Source: Heloderma charlesbogerti
Taxonomy: Eukaryota > Chordata > Lepidosauria > Squamata > Helodermatidae
Length of the DNA: 64,000 nucleotides
Assembly: GCA_026122225.1 (NCBI GenBank)
Contig: JANEZZ010000809.1
Span: 312,501 to 376,500, forward strand
Direction: 5' to 3'
Each line of letters starts with the position of its first letter. The first letter of the stretch is position 1. The position numbers and the translations under genes are program-made. Under the pieces are notes generated by a model. That model searched no databases. It was not told the origin of the DNA and saw only the letters and a list, made by a program, of their open reading frames with translations. This document shows, one piece after another, positions 1 through 9,870 of this stretch.

Positions 1-135
1 GGAACGAGGAGAGCGACTGGATTTAGTACTTGATCAGCTAGTTCCCCCACCCCCTCGGTGGTGGCTGACACCTCTTGCAACCTTTTTTTACAGTTCAGCA
101 GTAGCTAGAGACACTCTGTTGTGATTCTAGTTCAG

Positions 136-262
136 CCTTCCCCAACCTGGGGCCCTCCAGATTTCTTGTACCAGGGCACCTGTTGTCCCTGCCCATTGCC
201 GGTGTTGCCTGGGGATGATGGCAGTCGCAGTCCAAAACCTGTGGAGGGCATCATGTTAGAGG
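136..262. repeat. Palindromic short interspersed element, decayed copy
   Basis: The left arm reads CCCCAACCTGGGGCCCTCCAG. The right arm carries the inverted counterpart, with GCAGTCCAAAACCTGTGGAG and then a GAGG..GCCTG end. The same foldback family (arms around GCCCTCCAGATGTTTTGGAC) recurs at about 8,853, 12,278, 23,683, 34,215, 42,345, 53,335 and 62,945. It looks like a non-autonomous DNA transposon; I cannot assign a superfamily with certainty. Confidence 0.6.
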
Positions 263-443
263 AAGCCTGTCATAGCTTGTCTTGAGCAGGAATGGGCAAC
301 TTGTGGCCCTCCAGATGTCTTGGCCCACTAGTTGATCGTGAGAGCGGAAGCATCTGTACCAAAGATCAGTGAAAGTAATGGAAGTATTCCTGCATGTGTA
401 CCGTTCCTGCTTGCTTTCATTATAAACGTGCTACGTATTAGAG

Positions 444-769
444 CAGGGGTGCAGAACCTCTTTCAGTCTGACGGCCAGATTCAGTTCCAGCGAAGCTCTC
501 GTGGGCTGCATTGCAGCGGTGGGTGGGCTGAAGGCTAAAGGGGCGCAGCCAAAAATAGCAACCTGTTTTAGCTTCAAGCTCTTCCTGCCAGTAGCTAAGC
601 CTTTGGAGAGGCATTTCAGCCTTTAGAATGGGAGCGGGGGGTGGGGGGGGAGAACTATGCAAAAGCTGGAAAAACAATGAAAGATCAATGCTCATAGGAA
701 ATGGTAGGGCTGTATGGGGACCACAGGATGGCAAAATTTGGCCCACGGGCCTGAGGTTTGGCACCCCTG
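444..769. mobile_element. hAT-like MITE with 8-bp target duplication
   Basis: A 326-bp element with terminal inverted repeats: it starts CAGGGGTGCAGAACCTC and ends GAGGTTTGGCACCCCTG. It is flanked by TATTAGAG (436-443) and TATTGGAG (770-777), an 8-bp duplication with one mismatch. The CAGGGG termini and 8-bp duplication are hallmarks of hAT transposons. A sister copy sits at 17,162-17,523 and a partial one at 14,612-14,915. No transposase is encoded. Confidence 0.8.
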
Positions 770-954
770 TATTGGAGTCTTGTGGCACCTTAAAAAAATT
801 TACTCTGGCATAAGCTTTTGGGGACGCTGTCCACTGCTGCATATTGTAAGGAGAGGAAAAGCTTTGGGTCTGGCCCAGGCAGCAATGTATGCAACAGGAG
901 GTGTTTGCAAGCAAATAACCCTCCTTCTTTTCTTCTCCCACTTATGTATTGCAG

Positions 955-1088
955 CCAAGTTTGGTGCAAATGCGATCCTGGGCGTCTCCCTAGCTGTTTG
1001 CAAGGCTGGTGCTGCTGAAAAGGGCGTCCCCTTGTACCGCCACATCGCTGATCTGGCTGGGAATCAGGACGTCATTCTTCCAGTCCCC
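955..1088 (+). CDS. ENO1: Alpha-enolase exon, residues 104-148
   Basis: This 134-bp exon encodes the last two bases of Ser104 through Pro148 of enolase (motif [14 protein letters not shown], ending VILPVP). Enolase catalyses the interconversion of 2-phosphoglycerate and phosphoenolpyruvate in cytosolic glycolysis, as a dimer using two Mg2+ ions. The exon lies between a TTGCAG acceptor and a GTGAGT donor. Its size and phase match the vertebrate enolase exon set, and the downstream exons join it in frame to give a protein ending at residue 434, the standard length. The alpha isoform is chosen over beta or gamma because the presumed RERE promoter lies downstream in the same orientation, as in other vertebrates. 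The first 103 residues are outside the window. Confidence 0.95.
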
Positions 1089-1341
1089 GTGAGTTTCTGG
1101 TGCTGTGCAGGAGGCGAGGGCCGGTCTATACATGCAGCAGAGTGAATTAGTGAAATGCCACCCGCCGGTGTGCCAGCCTGGTTTTCAGCTGTGGCAGGCA
1201 CATTCCAGGGGTGAACTGAGAGAAACCCCCATTAATAGGAAGCAGGGTCACACCGTATGGAAGAGCATCATAGCTCGGTTTTCTCTGCCACTTTTTCCAC
1301 TTCTAGGCGTCCATAGTGGCTGCCAGACTTAAAAACAATTA

Positions 1342-1430
1342 AGGGCACAATCCTATGCATATTTAGACAGAAAAAAGTCCCACAACTCCCAGCATTCCCC
1401 AGCCTGGGAACATGCATAGGATTGTGCCCT
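1342..1430. mobile_element. Harbinger-type palindromic MITE
   Basis: A perfect 19-bp inverted repeat, AGGGCACAATCCTATGCAT, lies at 1,342-1,360 and, as its complement, at 1,412-1,430. If the terminus is taken as GGGC, both flanks read TAA, the 3-bp TWA duplication typical of PIF/Harbinger elements. About 89 bp in all and non-coding. Similar GGNCACAATCCTATG ends occur at 19,347 and 20,185, and related ends at 15,805 and 16,276. Confidence 0.7.
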
Positions 1431-1439
1431 AAAATAATT

Positions 1440-1790
1440 ATAAATACAGAATAAACTTTAGACTTTCAGTTTCTCTTTTAAATTGTTACTGTATTTTAAA
1501 TTCTTGCACTACTGCTAGGTTTTATTTTGGTTTTTATTTTATAGTGTAGCTTTAAACATTTATATTATATTTTGTGTTGTATTTTATGGTTTTAATTGTT
1601 GTGAACTGCCCAGAGTGCTTTGGCTATTAGGCATTATTATTACGTTTCTATACCACCCCATAGCGAAACCTCTCTGGGTGGTTTACAAAGCTCTATAGTT
1701 TGTATGTTATTAGAAAGTATAGAAATGTAATAAATTAATTAAAAGAAATACAGTAAACACCCTGGTAGGATAATGCAGCTGCAGGTAGTA
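1440..1790. repeat. Two L2 LINE 3' ends in inverted arrangement
   Basis: 1,440-1,632 reads like an L2 3' UTR on the + strand, ending GTGAACTGCCCAGAGTGC. 1,633-1,790 reads like the same kind of tail on the - strand (TTTCTATACCACCCCATAGC, CTCTGGGTGGTTTACAAAG). The second matches the tail of the large L2 at 58,453. No coding part is kept. Confidence 0.65.
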
Positions 1791-2459
1791 CCTTCTCTCC
1801 TCCCCTTCCCTCCAAGTTAAGAAAGGGAAAACACTTTCTCTGCAAGGAGAAAGCTAGCAAAATGGGTAGTAGGACTGGTTTAGAACCTCTCTCCCCAACG
1901 TGCTAGCTTTCTCCTTGCAGGGAATAGAAAGAGGGAAATAATCACCAAACGCAGTGATTTGGTGGCCAGTCTCTTTGGTAAGCAAATATTGTATACACCA
2001 GTGCGGTCTTGAAATGGTCTCGCCTGTAATTGATGAGTGCGTAGGAGCACAGCACTGGAAAGAGGGCACGTGGGGGTTTGGCTTGACGGTGTACCATCCA
2101 TGGGCCCTCCTGCTGTTTCCCCAGGTGGGCCACAATCTCCTGTGACATGCATGCACTGCAGCATTTGGCCATCTGCGACTGGGCACTGTTTGCCGTGGAA
2201 GGTGCTTCTATATGTAATCTTCCCCTGTTGGGCTGCAAGAAAAACATAAATCTATTCATTTAGAGCTTCGGCCTCCAATGAATCTAAGCTGTTCTCCCAC
2301 CGAGCTACCTGCTAAAGGCTGTTTGCTAGGACACACCTCTGTATTGAGGAAAGAGCCGTTCTGGAACCTGTATGAATGATGCAGACAAAACCCATAGCGT
2401 CGTTCTGGCTCTAGCCCTGGGGTTAGGGGGAGCTGGCTTCTAAATCTTCAGGACTAGAA

Positions 2460-2717
2460 CAGGGGTAGTCAACATGTGGGGTTTGGCGAGCCACATTGCA
2501 CCCCTACAACCCACCGGGGCTGCACACCCCTCCACAGTTCTGACTGGTGAACCCTCCCCACCTGTGATTTGGGAAGGAAACAAGGTGCATGGGGAGCACA
2601 CCCCTTGTTTTCTTGCAAAAATGGGCAGAGGGGAAAGATTGCTCCAGCAGCAAATTCAGCAGTGGTGGTGGCAGCCCCCCCCCCCAGCCGTGGGGGACCA
2701 CATGTTGCCCACCCCTG
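2460..2717. mobile_element. hAT-like MITE, second subfamily
   Basis: A 258-bp element with 20-bp termini, CAGGGGTAGTCAACATGTGG at the start and CCACATGTTGCCCACCCCTG at the end (18 of 20 positions pair). The flanks (GACTAGAA and GATAGAAG) do not give a clean 8-bp duplication. Non-coding, inside an ENO1 intron. Confidence 0.65.
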
Positions 2718-2897
2718 GATAGAAGTGTAAAGGAGAGCTTCAGCTATTTATTAGGCAGCATAGAAATGGTAATTAATAAATAAATTCCTTGGCTTTCTAT
2801 TTTTTGCGTGGCTGCTGGACCTTCTTATTTGTTCTACTGCATTTCTGGAACATTCAGTGTCCTCGGTTGTCATCTTCCTGGTCTTGCCACCTTTCAG

Positions 2898-3120
2898 GCT
2901 TTCAATGTGATCAACGGCGGCTCCCATGCCGGCAACAAGCTGGCCATGCAGGAGTTCATGATCCTCCCCATCGGTGCCGAGAACTTCAAGGAAGCCATGC
3001 GCATCGGTGCCGAGGTGTACCACAACCTGAAGAACGTCATCAAGGAAAAGTATGGGAAGGATGCCACCAACGTGGGCGATGAGGGTGGCTTCGCGCCCAA
3101 CATCTTGGAGAACAAAGAAG
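2898..3120 (+). CDS. ENO1: Alpha-enolase exon, residues 149-222
   Basis: This 223-bp exon starts at Ala149 after CTTTCAG and ends in GAAG before GTAAAA, one base into codon 223. It carries His158 in [14 protein letters not shown], which contacts the phosphate loop region, then Glu167, and the DEGGFAP loop with Glu210, the general acid/base partner of Lys343 in the enolase family. No frameshift or stop. The coding sequence is markedly richer in GC than the flanking intron. Confidence 0.96.
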
Positions 3121-3929
3121 GTAAAACGGGACAGGGTGATGAATGTTTGCCATACCAAGTCTAAATGCAACATCTATATGTGTAGAATGTGTGGGCATGG
3201 CTAGAGCTCTGTATTTTTTTTTAATCAATCCAAACCATGTGGCAAAGTTTATTCTGCAGCCTTTGTAAATGCATGTACATAATCTGCACCTTTGCTTGTC
3301 TTTACCTACCAGCTGTGAAGGCTGGCAAGGAATTGATACATGGCACAGAAGCTTACCCATCCTCACAGTTGCTGGGGATACTGGCCAGCATCCCTGCCTG
3401 GTTTCAGAGATTGAACTAGGTGTTGCTCATATCCTTTGCAACCTTGAGGGCTAGAAACTTGGCCATCTTTCAACATGCATGCTTCTGCCCTTGTAACTGG
3501 GTTCTGAGGTACAAACCAGGGCTAAGGGAAGTCTCCAGAGGAGAGGATCTCTTTGCCACTTCTTGTGCCACTCGGGAGATCCTTGTGTTTTGCATGGGAA
3601 GCCGACAGCTGTGACTTGCACAGTGTGCAGGGGTGTAGGCTGTGAACAGGTTTCGAAGCGCTCCGCAGGTCTGGACAACGTGGACTGGAGGCATTGGCCT
3701 GGTTTGTGCATCACGGTAACACATAGGTTTATTTAAGCCAGGGTTTGTTTGGCAGACAATTAAATAAACAGTTATTAGTTTTCACAATGTCTGGGTTATC
3801 TGTTTCCCTCCTCCTCCACCTGCTCCCTCCCTGTATCCCAAATGCCTTTGCGGCACTGTAGTACTGGTATGTAGAGCTGCTGGGGGTTTTTACTGCTCTC
3901 GCCTACCGCCTCTAGCCTGGCGAAACAAC

Positions 3930-4140
3930 CGACAGGTCAGGGTTTACACATAATGACAAACTATGATTTAAACAACCCAGAGTTCAGAACCCAACAACAA
4001 ACAGTGGCTTCTCTTTCTGGATTGTTCACGGTTAACAAACCATGGTTTGTTAGCATGGCTGGGTTTGCACATCAGAACAACCCAGAATTCAGCAACCCAT
4101 TCAACTGGGTTAGCATTCTGTGCAAACCAGGTCACTGAGT
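3930..4140. repeat. Palindromic MITE-like block
   Basis: The perfect 20-bp palindrome TAACAAACCATGGTTTGTTA at 4,033-4,052 sits near the middle of a block with inverted GGGTTTRCACAT and TGTGCAAACC segments and repeated AACCCAGA words. A similar arrangement of AACCC and GGGTTA words is seen at about 27,500-27,690. Probably a decayed non-autonomous DNA element; no target duplication was found. Confidence 0.45.
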
Positions 4141-5063
4141 TCCTGAAGTAAGGACTTCCTTGTTTGGTTTCCCCTTATTTTCTAAGGAGGAAGGGAGAGC
4201 TGGTTTTGCCCAAAACCACCTGCAGCCAGGAGAAATGGAACGCGGTGACCCCTCTCTGGTGCTCTTTCCCCAGCATCTCTCAGCAGCTGCTGAGGCAGCA
4301 CAACTCTCCTCCCCCCCCCCCCCCGGGAGGCAGGCGAGAATTGCTTTTGAGCAATGCGGGAAAACTCGCTGAGAGCTACTTAATGCATTTTATTTTTAAT
4401 ACCACCCGGCCAGGCCAAGCGCTGATTGTAAAAGTAGCCGGGTTGATGTGGCTGCTGCTTGTCCTTTGGAGGCGTGAACACAGCTGGTGGCTACTTATGG
4501 CTCCTAGGTCCTGTCGCGTTTCCTGCCTTTCCCAGACAAGCTGCCGGCTGTGCACATTGGCAGCCAGATCTTGCTTGTCCAAAATAGCCTCCTTGAAACG
4601 GGGGAGAGCAGGAAAGCATGTAACTGGAACAACCTTGAACGGGATTGTAAAGCATTCCCTTGTTGTTCTTATCCCTGAGACCCAACTAAATATTTTTATA
4701 TTGCTCCTCAGCCTAAAAGGCTCCTGGAGCAGCTTACATATAAACAGTAAACTAAGACAGACTGTTCCTGCAGGCTTACAGTCCAAAAAAAGGCAGGACA
4801 CACAAGGAAAAAGGGAGGGGGAGAGAGGAGGAAAACATTCAGTAGTCTTTCAGTCTCCCTCTCATCTTGCTTTATACAGCTGCTGGAATGGCTACTGCTG
4901 GTGACAGTTGTGGAAGGAAGAGTCTTCCAGGGGTGGTCTTCAGAAAGGCTAGTGGAATAGCTCTCCTTTCCCCTCTCTAAGGCCTCTCAGATTGTTTTGC
5001 TGATAGTAAAATGCTATGTGAGGTTGGCGTGTTTGCATTTTCTTGCTATAACCTGGCAAAAAG

Positions 5064-5529
5064 TTGTTGTTGTTGTTGTTGTTCAGTCGTGTCCGACTCT
5101 TCGTGACCCCATGGACCATAACACGCCAGGCCTTCCTGTCCTGCACTCTTTCCCGGAGCGTGCTCAAGTTCATATTCATTGCATCAGTGATGCTATCTAG
5201 CCATCTCATCCTCTGCCATCCCCTTCTCCTTTTGCCTTCAGTCTTTCCCAGCATCATGGTCTTTTCCAGAGAGTTTTCTCTTCGCATTAGGTGGCCAAAA
5301 TATTGGAGCTTCAGCTTCATTATCTGTCCTTCCAATGAGCAGTCAGGGTTGATTTCCTTTAGGATGGACTGATTTGACCTCCTTGCAGTCCAGGGGACTC
5401 GTAAGAGTCTTCTCCAGCACCACAGTTCGAAAGCATCAATTCTTCGGCGCTCAGCCTTCCTTATAGTCCAGCTCTCACAGCCATACGTTGCTACTGGGAA
5501 AACCATAGCTTTGATTAGACGGACCTTTG
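5064..5529 (-). mobile_element. 5'-truncated RTE-BovB LINE
   Basis: On the - strand an open frame encodes the C-terminal end of the BovB polyprotein (YGCESWTIRKAERRRIDAF, LKLQYFGHLMRRENSLEKT, MVHGVTKSRTRLN). It runs straight into the (TTG)n tail, read as a row of Asn. The 3' end carries the TCGTGTCCGACTCTTCGTGA signature of BovB. It breaks off at 5,529, in sequence matching position about 53,980 of the long copy at 53,516-56,602. This part has no stop, so it preserves an Arg codon that is a stop in the long copy. Confidence 0.9.
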
Positions 5530-5548
5530 CACTTAATTGAGTTCCATG

Positions 5549-5935
5549 GGAACTAGGAATGTATGGATTGTGTAAAACCCGTTCTGTCAGTGTTTTGTGG
5601 ATTGTCAGGTGCCTTTTGTTCCATCATCTGTGCACTAATGGAATCGGATTCTTTTGTTTGTGAATTTACATAAATTCACTTTTGTGCGAATTCACACATG
5701 TGAAAAATATGCAAATTCCCCCCAGATGCACAGTTTCGTACTTTAGCCTATGGGGGAAATGCATATTTTTGGCTGGGTTTTTTATTTTGCATATTTTTAA
5801 TGGCAATCTGCACAAAATTTGGGAATGTTAGAAAACCAGTCCCTGGAATCTGCCTGAGAGGATGAAAACCCATCCACTGCAGAATCCATGGGTCGGATAT
5901 GTGAAAATCTGGATTTCCCTAACATCCCTACCAGA
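5549..5935. mobile_element. Non-autonomous DNA element (MITE), tentative
   Basis: Starts near AGGAATGTATGGATT and ends with its imperfect inverse, TTTCCCTAACATCCCT. The inside is A/T-rich with short inverted words (TGTGAATTTACATAAATTCAC). No coding potential. Superfamily not assigned. Confidence 0.4.
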
Positions 5936-6002
5936 AATTTACCCATTTTAAAATGAAAAGTGAAACAGTTTAAAAAACAACACCCCCTGCTTCCCTTTTT
6001 AC

Positions 6003-6004
<2 letters not shown>

Positions 6005-6041
<37 letters not shown>
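6005..6041. repeat. (TG)n microsatellite
   Basis: An uninterrupted dinucleotide tract of about 18 units, 138 bp before an ENO1 acceptor site. Confidence 0.95.
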
Positions 6042-6043
<2 letters not shown>

Positions 6044-6179
6044 AGAATAAGTATTTACTTATATACACTTAAAATGGCATACAGTGTTTAAAGAACAATA
6101 TATAAATCCAAAATAAAACTCATAAAAATCTCAAAAACAAGCCTTTCGTCTATAGTCTGTTCTGTTCTGTTCTTCCTAG

Positions 6180-6377
6180 CCCTGGAGCTGCTCAAGACTG
6201 CCATCAGCAAGGCTGGGTACTCTGACAAGATCGTCATTGGGATGGATGTGGCAGCTTCCGAATTCTATCGTGATGGGAAATATGACCTGGACTTCAAGTC
6301 CCCGGATGACCCGAGCAGGTATATCACTCCTGATCAGCTGGCTGACCTCTACAAGGGTTTCGTCAAGAACTACCCAT
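6180..6377 (+). CDS. ENO1: Alpha-enolase exon, residues 223-288
   Basis: This 198-bp exon follows TTCCTAG and ends TACCCAT before GTGAGT. It carries Asp245 ([10 protein letters not shown]), one of the three carboxylates that hold the first Mg2+. The split codon at the 3' junction is T|TG, which gives Leu289, and CTT follows for Leu290, where mammalian alpha-enolase as I recall it has Val-Val. The reading frame is intact. The exon length equals that of other vertebrate enolase genes, which supports these boundaries over alternatives one or two bases away. Confidence 0.95.
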
Positions 6378-7029
6378 GTGAGTACAAAGGACTGTGTGCC
6401 AGCTGCTATGCTTCATGCTTGGGGATGGGGGGTGATACTTCCCTTTCAAAAAGAACTGCTTAAAGACCACTCAAGCAGGGGCATTGCTAGTCCATTAAAA
6501 GATTTGGAGCCCAGGCCCACGGGACACAAATTTACGCAACATCTGCATATGCTAATTTATATCTATCTGTGCAAACTTTGAAATGATTACTAGGATTTAT
6601 TTAACTTTCACAGCCAAAGCCAGTGAAATTATTTTATTCCTATTTGATTGTCATAGCACAGAACCCTTCAGGGTGTTGTCACCAGGGAGTTCTTACTTGT
6701 TTACTTTATTTCAAGCCTTTTTATCATGCTTCTCAGCAAAAAAGGCTCATGAAGCACCTTACCAATAAAAACAAGATGCTTCCTGCCTTGCAGGCTTACA
6801 GTCTAAAAAGACTGTATGTGGTCTTTCAGCAGGCTGGTGGAATGGCCTTGCATCCCAACTCTGCTCCCACTGCTGCATCCTGCTGAAATGGCTGCTGGTG
6901 GTGACAATTCCGGGAGGATTCTGTTGCAGGTAGTCATTCTTGATGCAGGGATTTTAAGACATGCGTCCATCTCCATTCTAAAGTAGCACATTCCCTGGAA
7001 TGCTGTACCACAGTTATTTTACAATGGGA

Positions 7030-7480
7030 TTTATCTCCCAGTTTTCTTCTCGAAAAGAGGCACCCCAAATGGCTTACAAAATATTTTTAAAAACAAGCCA
7101 ATAATTAAAACATAGAGATAACTGGTATAGAAAAACAAAGCATTAAAAAAAATCAAAGAACTTAAAATACAGATGACCAAACTAGAAGACTAACAAAAGA
7201 ACCTAAAAATTGTCCAACAATGATGGACCACAGGCAAAGAAAGGGAGAGTTGAACCTCCAGCAGCGAGTCGTTCATTAATGGGGCCACCACAGAAAAGGC
7301 CCTCTTGCATGTCATCCCCAGGCTCTCTTCAGAAGGTGGCTGCATGTGCAGAAAGGCCTCAGTGGAAGATCATGGAGGAGAAAGCTACATCTGTTCTCTG
7401 AGTGGAGATCTGCCCTTAATGACTTGTGCTAATGCATCAGGCAGCCTCACTTTCTGTAAAATGGGAATAAACTATCTGCC
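7030..7480 (-). mobile_element. L2 LINE 3' remnant
   Basis: An A-rich 3' UTR-like part (AAATGGCTTACAAAATA) is followed on the + strand by GGGGCCACCACAGAAAAGGC. That is the reverse complement of the C-terminal L2 coding segment seen intact at 36,442-37,428 (GGGGGCCACCACAGAAAAGG there). Many small changes; no open frame kept. Confidence 0.65.
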
Positions 7481-7535
7481 TTGGAGGTAGATGGGGGCAA
7501 GAGAGACTACAGTACTAGGCTAGTAACTAGCCTGT

Positions 7536-7975
7536 ATAGAATCATAGAGTTGGAGGGACCTCAGAGATCATCTAGTCCAGCCCCCCAGTCACTGCAGGTT
7601 CTGCACTGCAGAGTGCAGCTACAGCATCCTTGACGGATGGCCATCCAGCCTCTGCTTAAATAACTCCAGCAAAGGAGAACGCACCACCTCCCGAGGCTGT
7701 CGAATCCACTGCTATATAGCTGTCACTGTTAGGAAGCTTCTCCTAATGTTAAGCCAAAATCTGCTTCCCTGCAATTTCCACCCTTTGTTTCTAGTCCTGG
7801 CCTTGGGAGCAACAGAGAACAAGTCTGTTCCATCTTCAGCATGACAGCCTTTCAGATAATTGAAGACCACTGTCATGTCTCCCCATAACCTTCTTTTCTC
7901 CAGGATAAACATAACCCAGCTCTTTCAAACGTTTCTCATAGAAGTTGGTTTCCAGAACCCCCCCCCCCCACACCA
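7536..7975 (-). mobile_element. CR1 LINE 3' end
   Basis: The + strand opens with ATAGAATCATAGAG, the inverted octamer tail of CR1, then GACCTCAGAGATCATCTAGT from its 3' UTR. On the - strand, 7,712-7,912 encodes a CR1-like ORF2 C-terminal fragment (KLQGSRFWLNIRRSFLTV). 5'-truncated, as is usual for CR1. Confidence 0.85.
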
Positions 7976-7984
7976 TTATATGGT

Positions 7985-8535
7985 CTGAACCTGCTGGTTC
8001 AGACCAAGAGTCCATCTAGTCCAGCACTGTGTTCACACAGTGGCCAACCTGCTTGTGGGTTTCCCATAGGCAGCTGGATATGCGTGCAACCCTCCTGTCC
8101 ATGTTCTCCAGCAATTGGTGTACACAGGCTCACTGCCTCTGGTACTGGAGGTAGCATAGAGCCATCAGGACTAGTAGCCATTGATAGGCTTCTCCAGGAA
8201 TTTGTCTAACCCCCTTTTAAAGCCATCCAAATTGGCAGCCATAACCATGTGTTGTGATAGCGAATTCCATAGTCTAATGACATGCTGTGTGAAGGACTTC
8301 TTTTTATCTGTCCTGAATCTCCCACCAAACAGCTTCATGGGATGACCCCACTGGGTTCTAGTCTTATGAGAGAGGGAGAAAAATGTCTCCCCTATCCACA
8401 TTCTCCACACCAGGCATCATTTTGTACACCTCTATCGTCGTATAGAGATTGTACACCTCTAGGTAGTTGTTCTCTAGAGATGCTCCCAACTTGTCCAAGT
8501 CTTTCTTACAATGAGGTGCCCAGAACTAACAAGTA
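7985..8535 (-). mobile_element. CR1-type LINE 3' end, second subfamily
   Basis: The - strand frame at 8,171-8,410 reads LFGGRFRTDKKKSFTQHVI then RLWNSLSQ and GFKRGLDKFLE, the C-terminal pattern of CR1-clade ORF2. It is followed by a 3' UTR seen on the + strand as CATCTAGTCCAGCACTGTGT. Related copies are at 14,006, 18,329, 24,710, 46,193 and 48,413; the best-kept tails end in TTCTTATG octamers. Confidence 0.75.
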
Positions 8536-8591
8536 ACCTACTGTCGCTTGATTGTTGCTAACGGCCCCCATCACTTCTCCCCCTTTCTCAG

Positions 8592-8793
8592 TGCTTTCCA
8601 TTGAAGATCCCTTTGACCAAGACGACTGGGCTGCTTGGAAGAAATTCACAGCCAACGTGGGTATCCAGGTGGTGGGTGATGACCTGACGGTGACCAACCC
8701 CAAGCGTATTGCTAAAGCCGTGGAAGAGAAATCCTGCAACTGCCTGTTGCTCAAAGTGAACCAAATCGGCTCGGTCACGGAGTCCCTTCAGGC
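8592..8793 (+). CDS. ENO1: Alpha-enolase exon, residues 289-356
   Basis: This 202-bp exon starts TGCTTTCC after CTCAG and ends CAGGC before GTAAGT. It contains Glu293 ([11 protein letters not shown]) and Asp318 ([10 protein letters not shown]), which with Asp245 bind the catalytic Mg2+, and Lys343 ([10 protein letters not shown]), the base that abstracts the C2 proton of 2-phosphoglycerate. All are conserved. The reading frame joins the previous exon through codon 289 and the next through codon 356 (GC|C, Ala). Confidence 0.96.
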
Positions 8794-8852
8794 GTAAGTC
8801 TTTCCTCACTTTTGGGCAGTGGGGAAAGGAAAGGGCTGAGATATGTTTTTAA

Positions 8853-8980
8853 ATCAGGCTTCCCCAGTCTCTTGCTGTCCAGATGTTTTGGACTTCAACT
8901 CCCATCAGCCTCAGCCAGCACAGCCAGTGGTCAGGAATGCTGGGTGTTGTAGTCCTAAGCATCTGGAGGGCACCACCTTC
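8853..8980. repeat. Palindromic short interspersed element
   Basis: Arms CCAGATGTTTTGGACTTCAA and TTGTAGTCCTAAGCATCTGG fold back around a CAGCCAGCACAGCCAGTGGT centre. It belongs to the same family as the copies at 12,278, 23,683 and 62,945. Confidence 0.7.
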
Positions 8981-9354
8981 TATTTACTTACTTTTCATTG
9001 GGAATTCTTATATCCTGCATTCCTCCAAAAAGACTACAGAGCAGCTTACAGTATTCATCAAACAATGATAAAATCCTACAAAAACAATTTAAAATACAAC
9101 AATAATCTAACCTTAAAAACACCAAGTCAGGAGCTTGTCGATTGTCTCCTGTGTCAATCTACTGGCAACCTGTAGATTGACACAGGAGGCAATCTTCTGC
9201 AAAAAAAGAATGCGGATTTTTTTCTCTACCCACCAAAGAAGGCCTAAAAATAAGAAAAAGCCCATAATGCATTGGGCTTCCTACAATAATTTTCTTTTTG
9301 CATCCTGAGAACCTGTTTCTCTTCAGTCTTAAAAATGGCCAGTGACTGTACAGG

Positions 9355-9870
9355 GCAAAAGAAGGTGCTTTTTATCATGAAATTTTATTTTATTTCAAAA
9401 TAAAGTTAACACAATAAAGGCAACAAAAAGAACAACTTACATAATAATAAATCAAGATCACTAAAGTAACAAAAGAGTTCACTAATTACAATTCTTGGTC
9501 TATAACCGATATGCTTAGGAACATCTACAGTAGCGTGTTTTTTTGTGAGTGTATGTGTATGTTAGTCAGAGAAAAATATAGGCAACTGTACCAGGTTGGT
9601 ATTTGATTAAAAGTTTGAAGAGCTTCAACTTGCCATTATACCTTTCTTAAAGTTAGGATTCCTTGCCGAGTAAGTTTATACATACTCATAGTCTCCCAAA
9701 TTTTATCAATCCACTGCTCTTTAGTTGGTTGCTGTGGTGACTTCCAGTTACAAGCTATACATGACTTTGCAGCTGTACCATTGCTTAAGAAGGTCTTTAT
9801 GCAGGAATCCAAGATCATTAAATTCAAAACGACGAAGAAGCATAGCTTTAGGAGTTACTGCTGGTCTAAC
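9355..9870 (-). mobile_element. 5'-truncated L1-type LINE
   Basis: The - strand frame at 9,636-9,827 encodes a fragment (CNWKSPQQPTKEQWIDKIWE) that resembles the ORF2 C-terminus of L1-clade elements, where an NWK..P....W...I.. pattern recurs. The + strand left edge is A/T-rich, as expected for a reversed poly-A tail. The boundaries are approximate and no target duplication was found. Confidence 0.6.

Larger units (their letters stand above)
1..954 (+). other. ENO1: ENO1 intron (5' end outside window)
   Basis: No enolase exon is recognisable here; the exons for residues 1-103 must lie upstream of base 1. The stretch holds decayed repeats: a palindromic short element near 136-262, a second partial one near 285-330, an hAT-like MITE at 444-769, and at 779-835 a piece of an interspersed family that recurs at 30,825-30,965. 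The intron ends with a TTGCAG acceptor at 949-954. Confidence 0.8.
1089..2897 (+). other. ENO1: ENO1 intron with MITEs and L2 tails
   Basis: Contains a Harbinger-type MITE (1,342-1,430), two inverted L2 3' ends (1,440-1,790) and an hAT-like MITE (2,460-2,717). I recognise nothing in 1,791-2,459; the open frames there look like chance. The acceptor CTTTCAG precedes 2,898. Confidence 0.8.
3121..6179 (+). other. ENO1: Largest ENO1 intron in the window
   Basis: A 3.06-kb intron running from GTAAAA to TTCCTAG. It holds a palindromic MITE-like block (about 3,930-4,140), a degenerate LINE-tail-like block (about 4,685-4,920), a truncated BovB (5,064-5,529), a MITE (5,549-5,935) and a (TG)n tract (6,005-6,041). 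A 246-codon open frame at 4,164-4,904 crosses poly-C and repeat sequence, has no recognisable domain, and is treated as chance. I see nothing distinctive in 3,190-3,720. Confidence 0.75.
6378..8591 (+). other. ENO1: ENO1 intron packed with LINE remnants
   Basis: Contains a degenerate LINE-tail-like block (about 6,690-6,930), an L2 remnant (7,030-7,480) and two CR1 pieces (7,536-7,975 and 7,985-8,535), all on the - strand. The CR1 block stops only about 56 bp before the acceptor CTTTCTCAG. No exon is seen. Confidence 0.8.

Noticed and set aside
438..941. 167-codon frame on - upstream of the first ENO1 exon
   Set aside because: Covers an hAT-like MITE and intron sequence and contains nothing of enolase or any other family.
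4164..4904. 246-codon open frame on + inside an ENO1 intron
   Set aside because: It crosses a poly-C run and a degenerate LINE-tail-like block, shows no domain or conserved composition, and lies between two confirmed exons of ENO1 with no splice logic of its own.
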